A stretch of 37,412 bases of DNA, taken from assembly GCA_035575035.1 (NCBI GenBank), contig DATLYH010000204.1, positions 1-37,412 on the forward strand, read 5' to 3'. Below are positions 30,141 through 37,412 of this stretch, one piece after another. Numbering within the stretch: the first letter of the stretch is position 1; each line of letters starts with the position of its first letter. A program made the position numbers and the translations under genes. Source of the stretch: DATLYH01 sp035575035. GTDB taxonomy: Bacteria; Planctomycetota; Planctomycetia; Gemmatales; Gemmataceae. The notes under the pieces were generated by a model that ran no database searches, was not told the DNA's origin, and was given only the letters and a program-made list of their open reading frames with translations.

Positions 30141-32151
30141 CCTGTACGACAACACGGACCAGCCGATCGTCCTGGGGCCGATGCTGGGCCAGGGGGGCGA
30201 GGGGAGCGTCTTCGAGATACCGGCGGCGCCGACGCGGGCGGCCAAGGTGTATCACCGGATTCCGGACCCCCGCAAGGCGGCGAAGCTGCGGGCGATGGCC
30301 GGCCTGGCCTCGCCTGACCTGCTCGCGGCGGCCGCCTGGCCCATCGCCACGCTGCACCAGCGGCCGGGCGGTCCCGTGGTCGGCCTGGTAATGCCGAAGG
30401 TCGTCGGCGCGCGCGAGATCCACGCGCTTTACAGTCCCGCCCACCGCAAGAAGGACTTCCCGCAGGCCGACTGGGCTTTCCTCATCCGGGCGGCAGCGAG
30501 CTGCGCGACGGCCTTTGAGGCGGTCCATCGGGCCGGCCATGTCATCGGGGATGTCAACCAGTCCAACGTGTTGGTTTCGCCCGAAGCAAAGGCGACCCTG
30601 ATCGACTGCGACTCCTACCAGGTCTGTGCCGCCGGCCGGCGCTTCCCGTGCAACGTCGGCGTCCCGCTGTACACGCCCCCCGAACTCCAGGGGCAGGACC
30701 TCCGCGGGCTGGTGCGCACGCCCGACCACGACCGGTTCGGACTGGCCGTCCTGATCTTTCATCTGCTCTTCATGGGGCGTCATCCCTTCGCGGGGCGATA
30801 CCTCGGCCAGGGGGAAATGACCCTGGAGCGGGCGATCCGCGAATACCATTTTGCCTTCGCCCCGACCGGCGCCCATGTCATGCAGCCGCCGCCGCTCTCG
30901 CTCCCTCTCAGCGCGGTCCCACCCGAGCTGGCCATCCTCTTTGAGCGGGCCTTCGGCAAGTCGTCATCGGAGCCGGGCGCCCGGCCCACTGCCGCCGAGT
31001 GGGCCGCGGCATTGGAGGACCTCGGCGGCCGGCTGCAAACCTGCCCGCTCGACCTGGGGCACCGCTTTGCCCCGCACCTGGACCGCTGCCCGTGGTGCGA
31101 CCTGACCCGGCAGGGGGCGCCTCATTTCTTCCTCGCCGTGGCGGCCCACCCGACCGGCGGGTTTGTGCTGGCCGCGGTCTGGGAGGAGATCGAGCGCGTC
31201 CCGGCCCCGCGGACCGATTACCGCAGGCCGCCGCCGGAGAAGTTCATCGTACCGAGTCCCTTGCCGGTGGACGTGCCGCCGCCTCCGGGCGAAGCGGCGC
31301 CGCCCGACCTCTATCAACGGGTCGTGGGATGGATCGCTGTCGGTGCCGGCCTCCTGATAGCCGCCGTTGTCGTCTCGTTCTTCCTGGCGACCGTTGCCTT
31401 CGTCACCGGCGTGGTCTTCGGGGTGTACTGGGTCGTGCTGGAGGTCGGCCGCCGGCGGGCCTGGTGGAAGGAGCAGGCCGCGTGGGAGTCGGCCCGGCAA
31501 ATCGTGCACAGGGAGAAGGGGCGGCGCGAGGAGGCCTACCGGCGGGCATGCCAGCTGCTGCGGTCGGCGGAGGAGCAGTGGCACCAGCTGGCGGCCCAGC
31601 GGGCGGCCGACTTCGTTGCCAAAAAGAAAGACCTGGAGACGCTACGGGAGCAGTACCTCCAGCTCCAGGCGGCCGAGGAGGCCGAGTACCAGGAGTTGGA
31701 GCAGAACGCCCGGTCGGCGCAGCGGGCCGAGTTCCTCCAACGGCAGTTCATCAGCGCGCACGCCATCCCGGGCATCGGCCCCGCGCGGGAGGCCATGCTC
31801 CGCTCCTATGGAATCGAGACGGCATACGACATCGTCGGCGAGCGGGTCATCGAGGTGCCCGGCTTCGGGGAGAAGCTGACCGCGAAACTGCTGGCCTGGC
31901 GCCGGCAGGTGGAGCAGACATTTAACTTTGATCCGGCCGCCGGCATCCCCCAGGCGGAGATAGGCGCCTTGAAGGTGAAGTATGACCAGCGACGGCGGGG
32001 GCTGGAGCAGCAGTTGCGGAGGGGGCCGGCCGAGTTGCAAGCGGTGACGACACGGGCGGAGCAGGAGCTGTCCCGGTTGATGGACCGGGTCCGGGCCGGC
32101 GTGACGGAGTTGGCCCAGGCCGAGGCGGACCTGTTGGTCGTGCCACGGTAG
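30127..32151 (+). CDS. protein kinase with zinc ribbon, TM pair and helix-hairpin-helix (TerY-P triad)
   Basis: 674 residues from ATG 30127. The kinase domain has a glycine loop (GQGGEGSVFEI, 21-31), Lys40, the catalytic loop HVIGDVNQSNVLV (Asp142, Asn147) in place of HRDLKxxN, Asp160 in LIDCDSY in place of DFG, and TPPELQG in place of APE. A Cys/His cluster (Cys306, His312, Cys321, Cys324) resembles a zinc ribbon. Two membrane helices lie at about 400-440, then a coiled coil to 540 and a helix-hairpin-helix pair (HAIPGIGPAREAML ... VIEVPGFGEKLTAKLL, 546-592). This is the COG4248 architecture, the kinase member of TerY-P systems. The substitution of the HRD histidine/arginine is usual in this group. 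Confidence 0.93.
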   Translation: MTATSLYDNTDQPIVLGPMLGQGGEGSVFEIPAAPTRAAKVYHRIPDPRKAAKLRAMAGLASPDLLAAAAWPIATLHQRPGGPVVGLVMPKVVGAREIHALYSPAHRKKDFPQADWAFLIRAAASCATAFEAVHRAGHVIGDVNQSNVLVSPEAKATLIDCDSYQVCAAGRRFPCNVGVPLYTPPELQGQDLRGLVRTPDHDRFGLAVLIFHLLFMGRHPFAGRYLGQGEMTLERAIREYHFAFAPTGAHVMQPPPLSLPLSAVPPELAILFERAFGKSSSEPGARPTAAEWAAALEDLGGRLQTCPLDLGHRFAPHLDRCPWCDLTRQGAPHFFLAVAAHPTGGFVLAAVWEEIERVPAPRTDYRRPPPEKFIVPSPLPVDVPPPPGEAAPPDLYQRVVGWIAVGAGLLIAAVVVSFFLATVAFVTGVVFGVYWVVLEVGRRRAWWKEQAAWESARQIVHREKGRREEAYRRACQLLRSAEEQWHQLAAQRAADFVAKKKDLETLREQYLQLQAAEEAEYQELEQNARSAQRAEFLQRQFISAHAIPGIGPAREAMLRSYGIETAYDIVGERVIEVPGFGEKLTAKLLAWRRQVEQTFNFDPAAGIPQAEIGALKVKYDQRRRGLEQQLRRGPAELQAVTTRAEQELSRLMDRVRAGVTELAQAEADLLVVPR

Positions 32152-32166
32152 CCGCCCCCGCTGGTG

Positions 32167-32200
32167 GCCGCTTGCGGCTTGGCGCCAAGCTGCAAGCGGC
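32167..32200. terminator. 17-bp inverted repeat between convergent genes
   Basis: GCCGCTTGCGGCTTGGC (32167-32183) pairs with GCCAAGCTGCAAGCGGC (32184-32200) with a single mismatch. It lies between the ends of the kinase gene (32151) and the acyl carrier protein gene (32214). It contains the GCCGCTTGC motif of the repeat at 7584. There is no T-run, so it may block polymerase only by its stem. Confidence 0.7.
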
Positions 32201-32213
32201 GAAGAAGGCCGCT

Positions 32214-32492
32214 TCACTTGCCCTCCTGGTGCCGCTCCCAGACCGCCTGCTCCACGTCGCCCAGGGTCAGGTTGGCGTTCTCCAATAACTCGTTGGGGAG
32301 TACCACGCCCAACTGGTCCTCCACCTCCATGCTTAGCTCGGCCACATCCAGACTGTCGGCCCCCAGATCCTGCACCAGCCGGCTCTCCGGACGCAACTCC
32401 TGAACATCCTTATCAAACTGCTTGGCAGCCATGTCCCATAAGCGCTTATGAATCTGTTCACGGGTCAAAGGTCGCTCACGTGCGGGAGTCAT
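32214..32492 (-). CDS. acyl carrier protein
   Basis: 92 residues with GGAGGAG just before the ATG. The phosphopantetheine site is Ser47 in LGADSLDVAELSMEVEDQLG, flanked by the usual helices; VVLPNELLENANLTLGDVEQ completes the four-helix ACP fold. The N-terminus has about 12 residues more than AcpP and differs from the housekeeping fatty-acid ACP, and no fab genes are nearby, so it may serve a separate pathway (a stand-alone ACP is common in planctomycetes). Confidence 0.92.
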   Translation of the reverse strand: MTPARERPLTREQIHKRLWDMAAKQFDKDVQELRPESRLVQDLGADSLDVAELSMEVEDQLGVVLPNELLENANLTLGDVEQAVWERHQEGK

Positions 32493-32712
32493 GGGCTCCT
32501 CCTTTCTACTTCCTCGGCCATCACGGCCGACCGGGTGTCACGCCCCGCCGTCGGCGGCGGGTTTCGGCGGCCGGGGGACGAGGTGGGTGCCGATCCTGAT
32601 CTACTCCCTTGCAAACTGCTTGCCGACGGCCGGCCGTCCCCTTCCCATCCGGGCGGGAAGTCGTTACCCTGACCATGAGTTTTCGTCTCGCTCACCCCCG
32701 CCGACACCGACC

Positions 32713-35223
32713 ATGCGCTGGTTGCAGACGGAATACCTTCTGAAGGGGATCTACCTGGGGCTGTTGGTGTTCGCCGCCTTGGCCGAGGCGACCGCCCCGG
32801 AGCCGGACTGGACCGCCCCGCTGCGCGTTACGCTTGACACCGTCGGCGGGCTGACGATCTGCCTGGTCATCGCCGCCTGGATCAAGCTGCGCCAGGGCTA
32901 CCGGGCCCGGGGCCAATGGCCGGCGTTCATCCTTTTCCTGCTCCTGGAAAGTCCCACTCTGGTCTATACCGGCATCCTTTTGGGGATGGCCGTGGGGGCG
33001 TTCACCGTCAGGGGATCGGCCCGCGAGGGGGATGAGTGGCTGCTCAGCTACCTCGTCGGCGGGGGAGCCGTCCTGGGGGTCCTCTTCGGTGTTTTGCAAG
33101 CGGTGCGCCGCCGATGGGTCCGTGCGGGACTAAGTCTGGCCCTTGCCGTCGGGCTGGTGGCCGCCCTGCTGTACGGTTTCGGCTACCGCGGCCAAGTGCT
33201 CGGCTTCACCCTCGACATCAGACCGCAGGTCTCCCTGGAGAACCCCGCCCTTTTCGGGACGCAGCTGCTGCTCGGGATGCCGATCTTTTACCTGCTGACC
33301 TTCGCCGGCCGGCGGGAAGAATCCGAGGTTGAGATCGGCGTCATCTGCGCCGGCCTCGGCTTCGCCACCCTGATGCTCATTCAGGAATGGGAACACCGCC
33401 AGGCCGTCCAGTCGCTGCCGTTCCTGGTGCCGGTGATCCTTTATTTTTTCTACACGATGCGTGTCCTGCCGGGGCTGCGCGTCTTCAAGCATGTGCTCCG
33501 CGGCCTCAGTTACCTGCGCGTGGGGCGCTGGCGGCTGGCGCTGCTGTCGTTCCGCCGTGCCTTGCAGCTGGACCCGAACAACCGGCTGGCGCGCGAGAGC
33601 TTCTGGAATTTTCACCTCCAGCTCGATTTTGATCAGCTCAGCAAGGACCCCGAAATGTTGGCCCTGGTCGATTTCAATCTTTGCCTGGAGCGGGCCGGCT
33701 CGCTTCTGCTGGAAGCGCCGACGCCGGCGAAGCTGCACGAGGCCCATCGCCTGCTCGACCTGGTCGCCAGCCAGAAGCCGGCGTTGCAGCCGGCCGTCGA
33801 TTACTGGCGGGCCGTGGCCGCCACTCACGCCCGGCAGTACGAGCAGGCGGCCGGCCATCTGGTGCGCCTGCTTGACCCGTCCTGTTACGGCGCCGCCGAC
33901 GAGCAGCGCCGGGCCATGCTGTTGCCGGCCTGGCAATTGGCCCTGACACTGCATCCTGAGCTGCGGCGGCTCGTCGGCGTCCCGCAACTCGGCCTGCCCG
34001 GCCGGCGCATGGAAGCCATCGCCGCTGTCGAGCGCCGGCTGCGTGAGGACCCCGGCGATGCCGGCGCCTGGAATCTCAAGCGGCTGCTCTATCAGGACCT
34101 GACCGAGGCCGACTTTGACGCCGCGGCTGCCGGCGCCCGGCCGGCGCCCGGCGAGCCCCCGGTGGCCGACTTCGATTACGAGTACACAGCGCAGCTGGGC
34201 CAGGCCCTGATCGGTGATGCCGTCCGCTGGCAGCGCGGGGCCGAGTACCTGCGCATCGCCGCCCGCGGCCTGCCGGCCCAGGGGCCCTCTTTGTTCGTGC
34301 AGATTGCCCAGGCCTGTCAGCGAGCGGGCGACGGCGTGGGCGCCTGGCGCCATTACGAGCTGGCCAAGCAGGCCGGCCGGGCGATTGGACCGGCCAACCT
34401 CAGCCCCGAGGAACGCCAGGCATACTTCGGCGCCGTCAAGCTGCTGGCCGAGGCCGCCCACCGGCACGGCGAGCTGGACACCGCTATCGAGAACTACCAC
34501 CTCTACACCGAGTACGAGCGGGCCGGCGTCGAGACGCTGCGGGCCCTGGCCGACCTGTACGAGCGCAAGGGCGATCCGCTGTCGGCCCTGCGCGTCACCG
34601 ATCGGGCCCTGGTCTACAATCCCTCCGATAAAGACCTCCTGGAGCGGAAGGACCGTTACTACTACAGCGTTCAGCCGCAAGACTTGCAGGCCCGATTGGA
34701 GACGTTCCAGGCCGGCTTCGATGTCGATTACTGTCTGAAGAAGGCAAAGGCGTTACTCGACATGAGAAATGCCGACCTGGACCTGATCGACTGGGCACAG
34801 CACCTGGTCGAGCTGGCCCGCGTCATCCAGCCGGACCGTCTGGCGCCCCGGCTGCTGCTGGCCCGCGCTCATCTGCGCCGCGGCGAGAAGGAGGAGGCGA
34901 TAGCGCTGCTGGAATCGATCCGCACGCCGAAGCCGGAGAAATTCGCCAGCGCCGAGGATGAGGAGGCCTGGTTCACGAGCTGCCGGCTGCTGGGCGAGCT
35001 CTACCTGGAGCAGGGCCGGCCCGACCTGGCGGTGCCGTGCTTCAACGAGTACCGCAAGAGTCCCAAGAGCGGCGCCGACACGATGTACAAGCTCGGCCAG
35101 GCCTACGAACAGCTCGGCGACTTTGTCCGGGCGCGGAAGTGCTACGAACATGTCACTGCCTACGATGGCCATCCCCTGGCCCCCGAGGCCCGCGACGCCT
35201 TGTACCGGTTGCAGTCGAGTTAG
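32713..35223 (+). CDS. large membrane protein with TPR domain
   Basis: 836 residues from ATG 32713, chosen because MRWLQTEYLLKGIYLGLLVF starts the first membrane helix; no good ribosome site is seen. About seven to eight membrane helices fill residues 1-260. The rest is TPR-like helical repeat: LSYLRVGRWRLALLSFRRAL-QLDPNNRLA, AEAAHRHGELDTAIENYHLY, ALADLYERKGDPLSALRVTD, LLGELYLEQGRPDLAVPCFN and LGQAYEQLGDFVRARKCYEH. It is probably an inner-membrane scaffold with a cytoplasmic or periplasmic TPR solenoid. The partner is unknown. Confidence 0.85.
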   Translation: MRWLQTEYLLKGIYLGLLVFAALAEATAPEPDWTAPLRVTLDTVGGLTICLVIAAWIKLRQGYRARGQWPAFILFLLLESPTLVYTGILLGMAVGAFTVRGSAREGDEWLLSYLVGGGAVLGVLFGVLQAVRRRWVRAGLSLALAVGLVAALLYGFGYRGQVLGFTLDIRPQVSLENPALFGTQLLLGMPIFYLLTFAGRREESEVEIGVICAGLGFATLMLIQEWEHRQAVQSLPFLVPVILYFFYTMRVLPGLRVFKHVLRGLSYLRVGRWRLALLSFRRALQLDPNNRLARESFWNFHLQLDFDQLSKDPEMLALVDFNLCLERAGSLLLEAPTPAKLHEAHRLLDLVASQKPALQPAVDYWRAVAATHARQYEQAAGHLVRLLDPSCYGAADEQRRAMLLPAWQLALTLHPELRRLVGVPQLGLPGRRMEAIAAVERRLREDPGDAGAWNLKRLLYQDLTEADFDAAAAGARPAPGEPPVADFDYEYTAQLGQALIGDAVRWQRGAEYLRIAARGLPAQGPSLFVQIAQACQRAGDGVGAWRHYELAKQAGRAIGPANLSPEERQAYFGAVKLLAEAAHRHGELDTAIENYHLYTEYERAGVETLRALADLYERKGDPLSALRVTDRALVYNPSDKDLLERKDRYYYSVQPQDLQARLETFQAGFDVDYCLKKAKALLDMRNADLDLIDWAQHLVELARVIQPDRLAPRLLLARAHLRRGEKEEAIALLESIRTPKPEKFASAEDEEAWFTSCRLLGELYLEQGRPDLAVPCFNEYRKSPKSGADTMYKLGQAYEQLGDFVRARKCYEHVTAYDGHPLAPEARDALYRLQSS

Positions 35224-35284
35224 TCCGTTGCAAAACCTTCTGCTTCAATGCAGTCACAGCGTGCTAGTGGTGGCCAACGCCGGG

Positions 35285-35315
35285 GCGTGGCACCGGCTGT
35301 CAGCCGGTGCCACGC
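35285..35315. repeat. 15-bp inverted repeat between convergent genes
   Basis: GCGTGGCACCGGCTG (35285-35299) and CAGCCGGTGCCACGC (35301-35315) are exact inverted copies around one base. It lies between the ends of the TPR and EF-hand genes and may end both transcripts. No other feature is seen in 35224-35466. Confidence 0.88.
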
Positions 35316-35466
35316 GGGACTTCAAAGACTCAGCCCCGGCCACCCAACCGGATGGTCGAGGCTGGTATGAAGGCGAAGTCGTGTTCGCTTGATCCTGCGG
35401 TGATATGAGGGCGTCGTTCCCGGCGGACATCCCAAGGCAACCGGGAGCAACCGACGGGACCGAGGC

Positions 35467-37146
35467 TCAGCGGCCGCGTCCGCCCCACGGGCCGCGCTGC
35501 TCCGAGCCGCCGCCCGACGGTCCATTGCCGCCGTTGCTCCGGGGACCGCCAAAACCACCCATGCCGCCCCGGAAACTTCCAGGACCGCCGCCGGAGCCAT
35601 TGAAGCTTCCCGGGCCGCCGAAGCCCCGCGGGCCGCCGCCGGAGCCATTGAAGCTTCCCGGGCCGCCGAAGCCCCGCGGGCCGCCGCCGCCCGGACCGCC
35701 GAAGCCACCCGACGGTGGGCCTCCATTGCCGGAGCCGCCGCGGTCGAAGCCGCCGAAGCCACCCCGTGGTCCACCGAAACTGGTCATCCCGCCGCGGTCG
35801 AAGCCGCCCCGCGGGCCTCCATTGCCGGAGCCGCCGCGGTCGAAACTCCCCTCGCCCCGCGACCGGTCGCCGTTCCGGTTGGCCAACATTGTCGAGGAAC
35901 CGTTTCCATTCCCCTGCTGCCCGTTCAGATAACGAAGGGTCTCCTCGATGGTGAGGAAGCCGTCGCCATTGCGGTCGATGCCGGCGAACTGCTCGATGGG
36001 CCAACCGCTCCGCTTCCACTCGTACAATCCCACCTGGCCGTCCAGGTCGGTGTCCAGGTCCTTGAACCAGCTGCCCGGCCCTTGCTGAAGCTCCCGGGGC
36101 AGCCTGCCGGCCCGGTAGACGATCGGTTTGCGGTCCTCGTCCTCCGGGGTGAACACGGGGATTGGAATCCCGTCGAGGGTGGGCGGCCCGCTGCTGCCGC
36201 CGCGCGGCCCCGAATCCCCGCCGCCGCGCTGCTGCTGCCACTGCTGCGACCGTGCCTGCATGTAGCTCTTGTATTCGTTCAGGTCGATGACGCCGTCGCG
36301 GTTGGCGTCCCACTTCTCGCGCTCGGCCCGCAGGGTGTCGGACATCTCGTCATAGTTAAGCACCCCGTCGCCGTTCCGGTCCCGCTCTCGGAAGCGCCGC
36401 TCGTTCGCCTCGTCGGAGTTGCCGCCCCACGGTCCCCCCGACGAACCCGGGCCGCCGCCTCGCATCGTCAGGAACTGCTGCACTACCTCAGTGAACTGCC
36501 GGCGGGTGATCTCGCCGTTGGTGATGTTCAGCTGCGACGCGATGCGGTCAAACATGAACTGCATGCGCGGGTCGGTGATGTCGGAACGGCGCACGACGTC
36601 CCGACCGCCCGAGAGGCGGTTGAAGAACTCGTTCGGGTCGCCCATCATCCCGCCGCCGGAAAAGCCGCCCCCCGATCCGGAGGACGGCCCGCTCGACGGA
36701 GCGGCTGCGGTCCCGCCCCAGGGGCCGGACGGGCTCCCGGAATAACTGGACGGGCCGCGCTCGAAGCTGGGAGGAGTGTTGGAGGGACTGAGGGAGGTCG
36801 GGCTGCCGCCCGGGCCGCCGGACGGACCACGGAAACCGCCCATGAACTGCTGCGAATAGGCCAGGTACTGGTCGCGCGTTATTTTGCCGTCGCGGATGCC
36901 GTTTTGCTCGGCCCACTGTGCCAGCCGCTGTGCCCGCCAGGGGTCCAGTTCCTGAATGTAAAAGAAGCCCCGGCCCTTGGCGTATTCCTCAAACCGCTGC
37001 GCGGGGTCCCATCCACCCTTGCCGAAGCCGCCGGGCGACCCTGGGAAGCCACCCCCCTTGCCGTACTGGCTCCGACCCTGGTTCGGCTCCAACAACAAGG
37101 CGGTCGCACCAATCACCAGGAGCAGGACCATGAACTTGGCTCGCAT
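35467..37146 (-). CDS. secreted EF-hand protein with glycine-rich repetitive tail
   Basis: 559 residues. Signal peptide MRAKFMVLLLVIGATALLLE, then a Gly-rich linker and four canonical EF-hand loops: DRNGDGVLNYDE (256-267), DANRDGVIDLNE (280-291), DTDLDGQVGLYE (365-376) and DRNGDGFLTIEE (391-402). Two weaker EF-like helices precede them (GIRDGKITRDQYLAY; NITNGEITRRQFTEV). From about residue 430 the chain is glycine-rich with FDRGGSGNGGP and GFGGPGSFNGSGGGP repeats. Calcium binding outside the cytoplasm is likely; EF-hand proteins of this kind are abundant in planctomycetes, with unknown roles. Confidence 0.85.
   Translation of the reverse strand: MRAKFMVLLLVIGATALLLEPNQGRSQYGKGGGFPGSPGGFGKGGWDPAQRFEEYAKGRGFFYIQELDPWRAQRLAQWAEQNGIRDGKITRDQYLAYSQQFMGGFRGPSGGPGGSPTSLSPSNTPPSFERGPSSYSGSPSGPWGGTAAAPSSGPSSGSGGGFSGGGMMGDPNEFFNRLSGGRDVVRRSDITDPRMQFMFDRIASQLNITNGEITRRQFTEVVQQFLTMRGGGPGSSGGPWGGNSDEANERRFRERDRNGDGVLNYDEMSDTLRAEREKWDANRDGVIDLNEYKSYMQARSQQWQQQRGGGDSGPRGGSSGPPTLDGIPIPVFTPEDEDRKPIVYRAGRLPRELQQGPGSWFKDLDTDLDGQVGLYEWKRSGWPIEQFAGIDRNGDGFLTIEETLRYLNGQQGNGNGSSTMLANRNGDRSRGEGSFDRGGSGNGGPRGGFDRGGMTSFGGPRGGFGGFDRGGSGNGGPPSGGFGGPGGGGPRGFGGPGSFNGSGGGPRGFGGPGSFNGSGGGPGSFRGGMGGFGGPRSNGGNGPSGGGSEQRGPWGGRGR
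35593..35688. repeat. two perfect 48-bp tandem repeats in the EF-hand gene
   Basis: Units 35593-35640 and 35641-35688 are identical and each adds 16 residues (GGGPRGFGGPGSFNGS) to the glycine-rich tail. Perfect identity at the DNA level suggests recent duplication. Confidence 0.9.
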
Positions 37147-37302
37147 GGTGGATAGTCCCCCGCATCTTTCAATCGGTCCGGGGCCGACGATGCCGGCCCC
37201 TCAAACCACCTAATCTTAACCCCAGGGGACTGAGAGCGTCACGACCGTTTTGCAAACTCTCATCGTTCTCTAATGAGAGAGCGGTCCCCGGCTGCGGGCG
37301 GT
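37147..37302. other. intergenic region
   Basis: CTCTCAT (37257-37263) and ATGAGAG (37273-37279) form a small hairpin ahead of the EF-hand gene, possibly the end of the preceding transcript. Nothing else was recognised. Confidence 0.4.
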
Positions 37303-37412
37303 TTATTCCGGGCGCGGCTGCTCCCGGCCCGGCTCCGCCATCGGCTGCCCGAAGTAAGCCCGGTCGCGCTCCTCATAACCGGAGTAACCGAGCAGGTCGT
37401 ACAGCTCGGCCC
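37303..37412 (-). CDS. 3' end of an unidentified gene
   Basis: The last 36 codons of a minus-strand frame that enters from the window edge, AELYDLLGYSGYEERDRAYF and GQPMAEPGREQPRPE, ending in TAA at 37303-37305. The composition is protein-like, but too little is present to name it. It would be upstream of the EF-hand gene on the same strand. Confidence 0.5.
   Translation of the reverse strand, partial: AELYDLLGYSGYEERDRAYFGQPMAEPGREQPRPE

Overview
The window reads as a piece of a GC-rich planctomycete chromosome, most like the Gemmata/Gemmataceae group. The pointers are a BBP7-type outer-membrane barrel, an exosortase with a PEP-CTERM substrate, small secreted lipoproteins, an EF-hand protein with a glycine-rich tail, long proteins with charged low-complexity regions, and several families of GC-rich palindromic intergenic repeats. 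No rRNA, tRNA, CRISPR array or intact insertion sequence was seen. TGA is an ordinary stop codon for many genes here (for example ompH, frdB, frdC).

Layout. 1-5.6 kb: an exopolysaccharide/exosortase module, with a Wzz-like chain-length protein and an exosortase on the minus strand, a Wza-like export lipoprotein and a small secreted protein on the plus strand, and a PEP-CTERM protein on the minus strand. 6-11.5 kb: envelope genes (BBP7 barrel, lipoprotein, Skp/OmpH chaperone, lpxC, Gfo/Idh/MocA oxidoreductase). 11.7-14.9 kb: a complete frdABCD-type complex II operon. 15-18.6 kb, minus strand: secG-yicC-gmk-rpoZ followed by a membrane protein.

18.7-21.2 kb, minus strand, is the most unusual part: a run of small metal-handling genes (DUF169 fragment, secreted HMA-like protein, MerT-like membrane protein, B12-binding-domain fragment, TM-plus-HMA protein). 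Three of them contain in-frame TGA codons, seven in all, each exactly where a metal-binding cysteine is expected. No TAA or TAG interrupts these genes. Hairpins follow the TGA sites, and two of the hairpins are nearly identical and sit at the same distance (19 nt) from the TGA. I read this as a candidate selenocysteine (UGA-recoded) mercury/metal-type operon that is partly decayed, since several members also carry truncations or single-base frameshifts.

21.5-32.2 kb is accessory: a small wHTH-like gene behind a palindromic operator, a sulfatase remnant, a 1477-aa DUF4011-type helicase-nuclease with a GNAT protein upstream, and a complete TerY-P triad (vWA, PP2C phosphatase, kinase-HhH). Both the triad and this helicase type are associated with stress or phage defence. 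32.2-37.4 kb holds an acyl carrier protein, a large membrane TPR protein, the EF-hand protein and the 3' end of an unrecognised gene.
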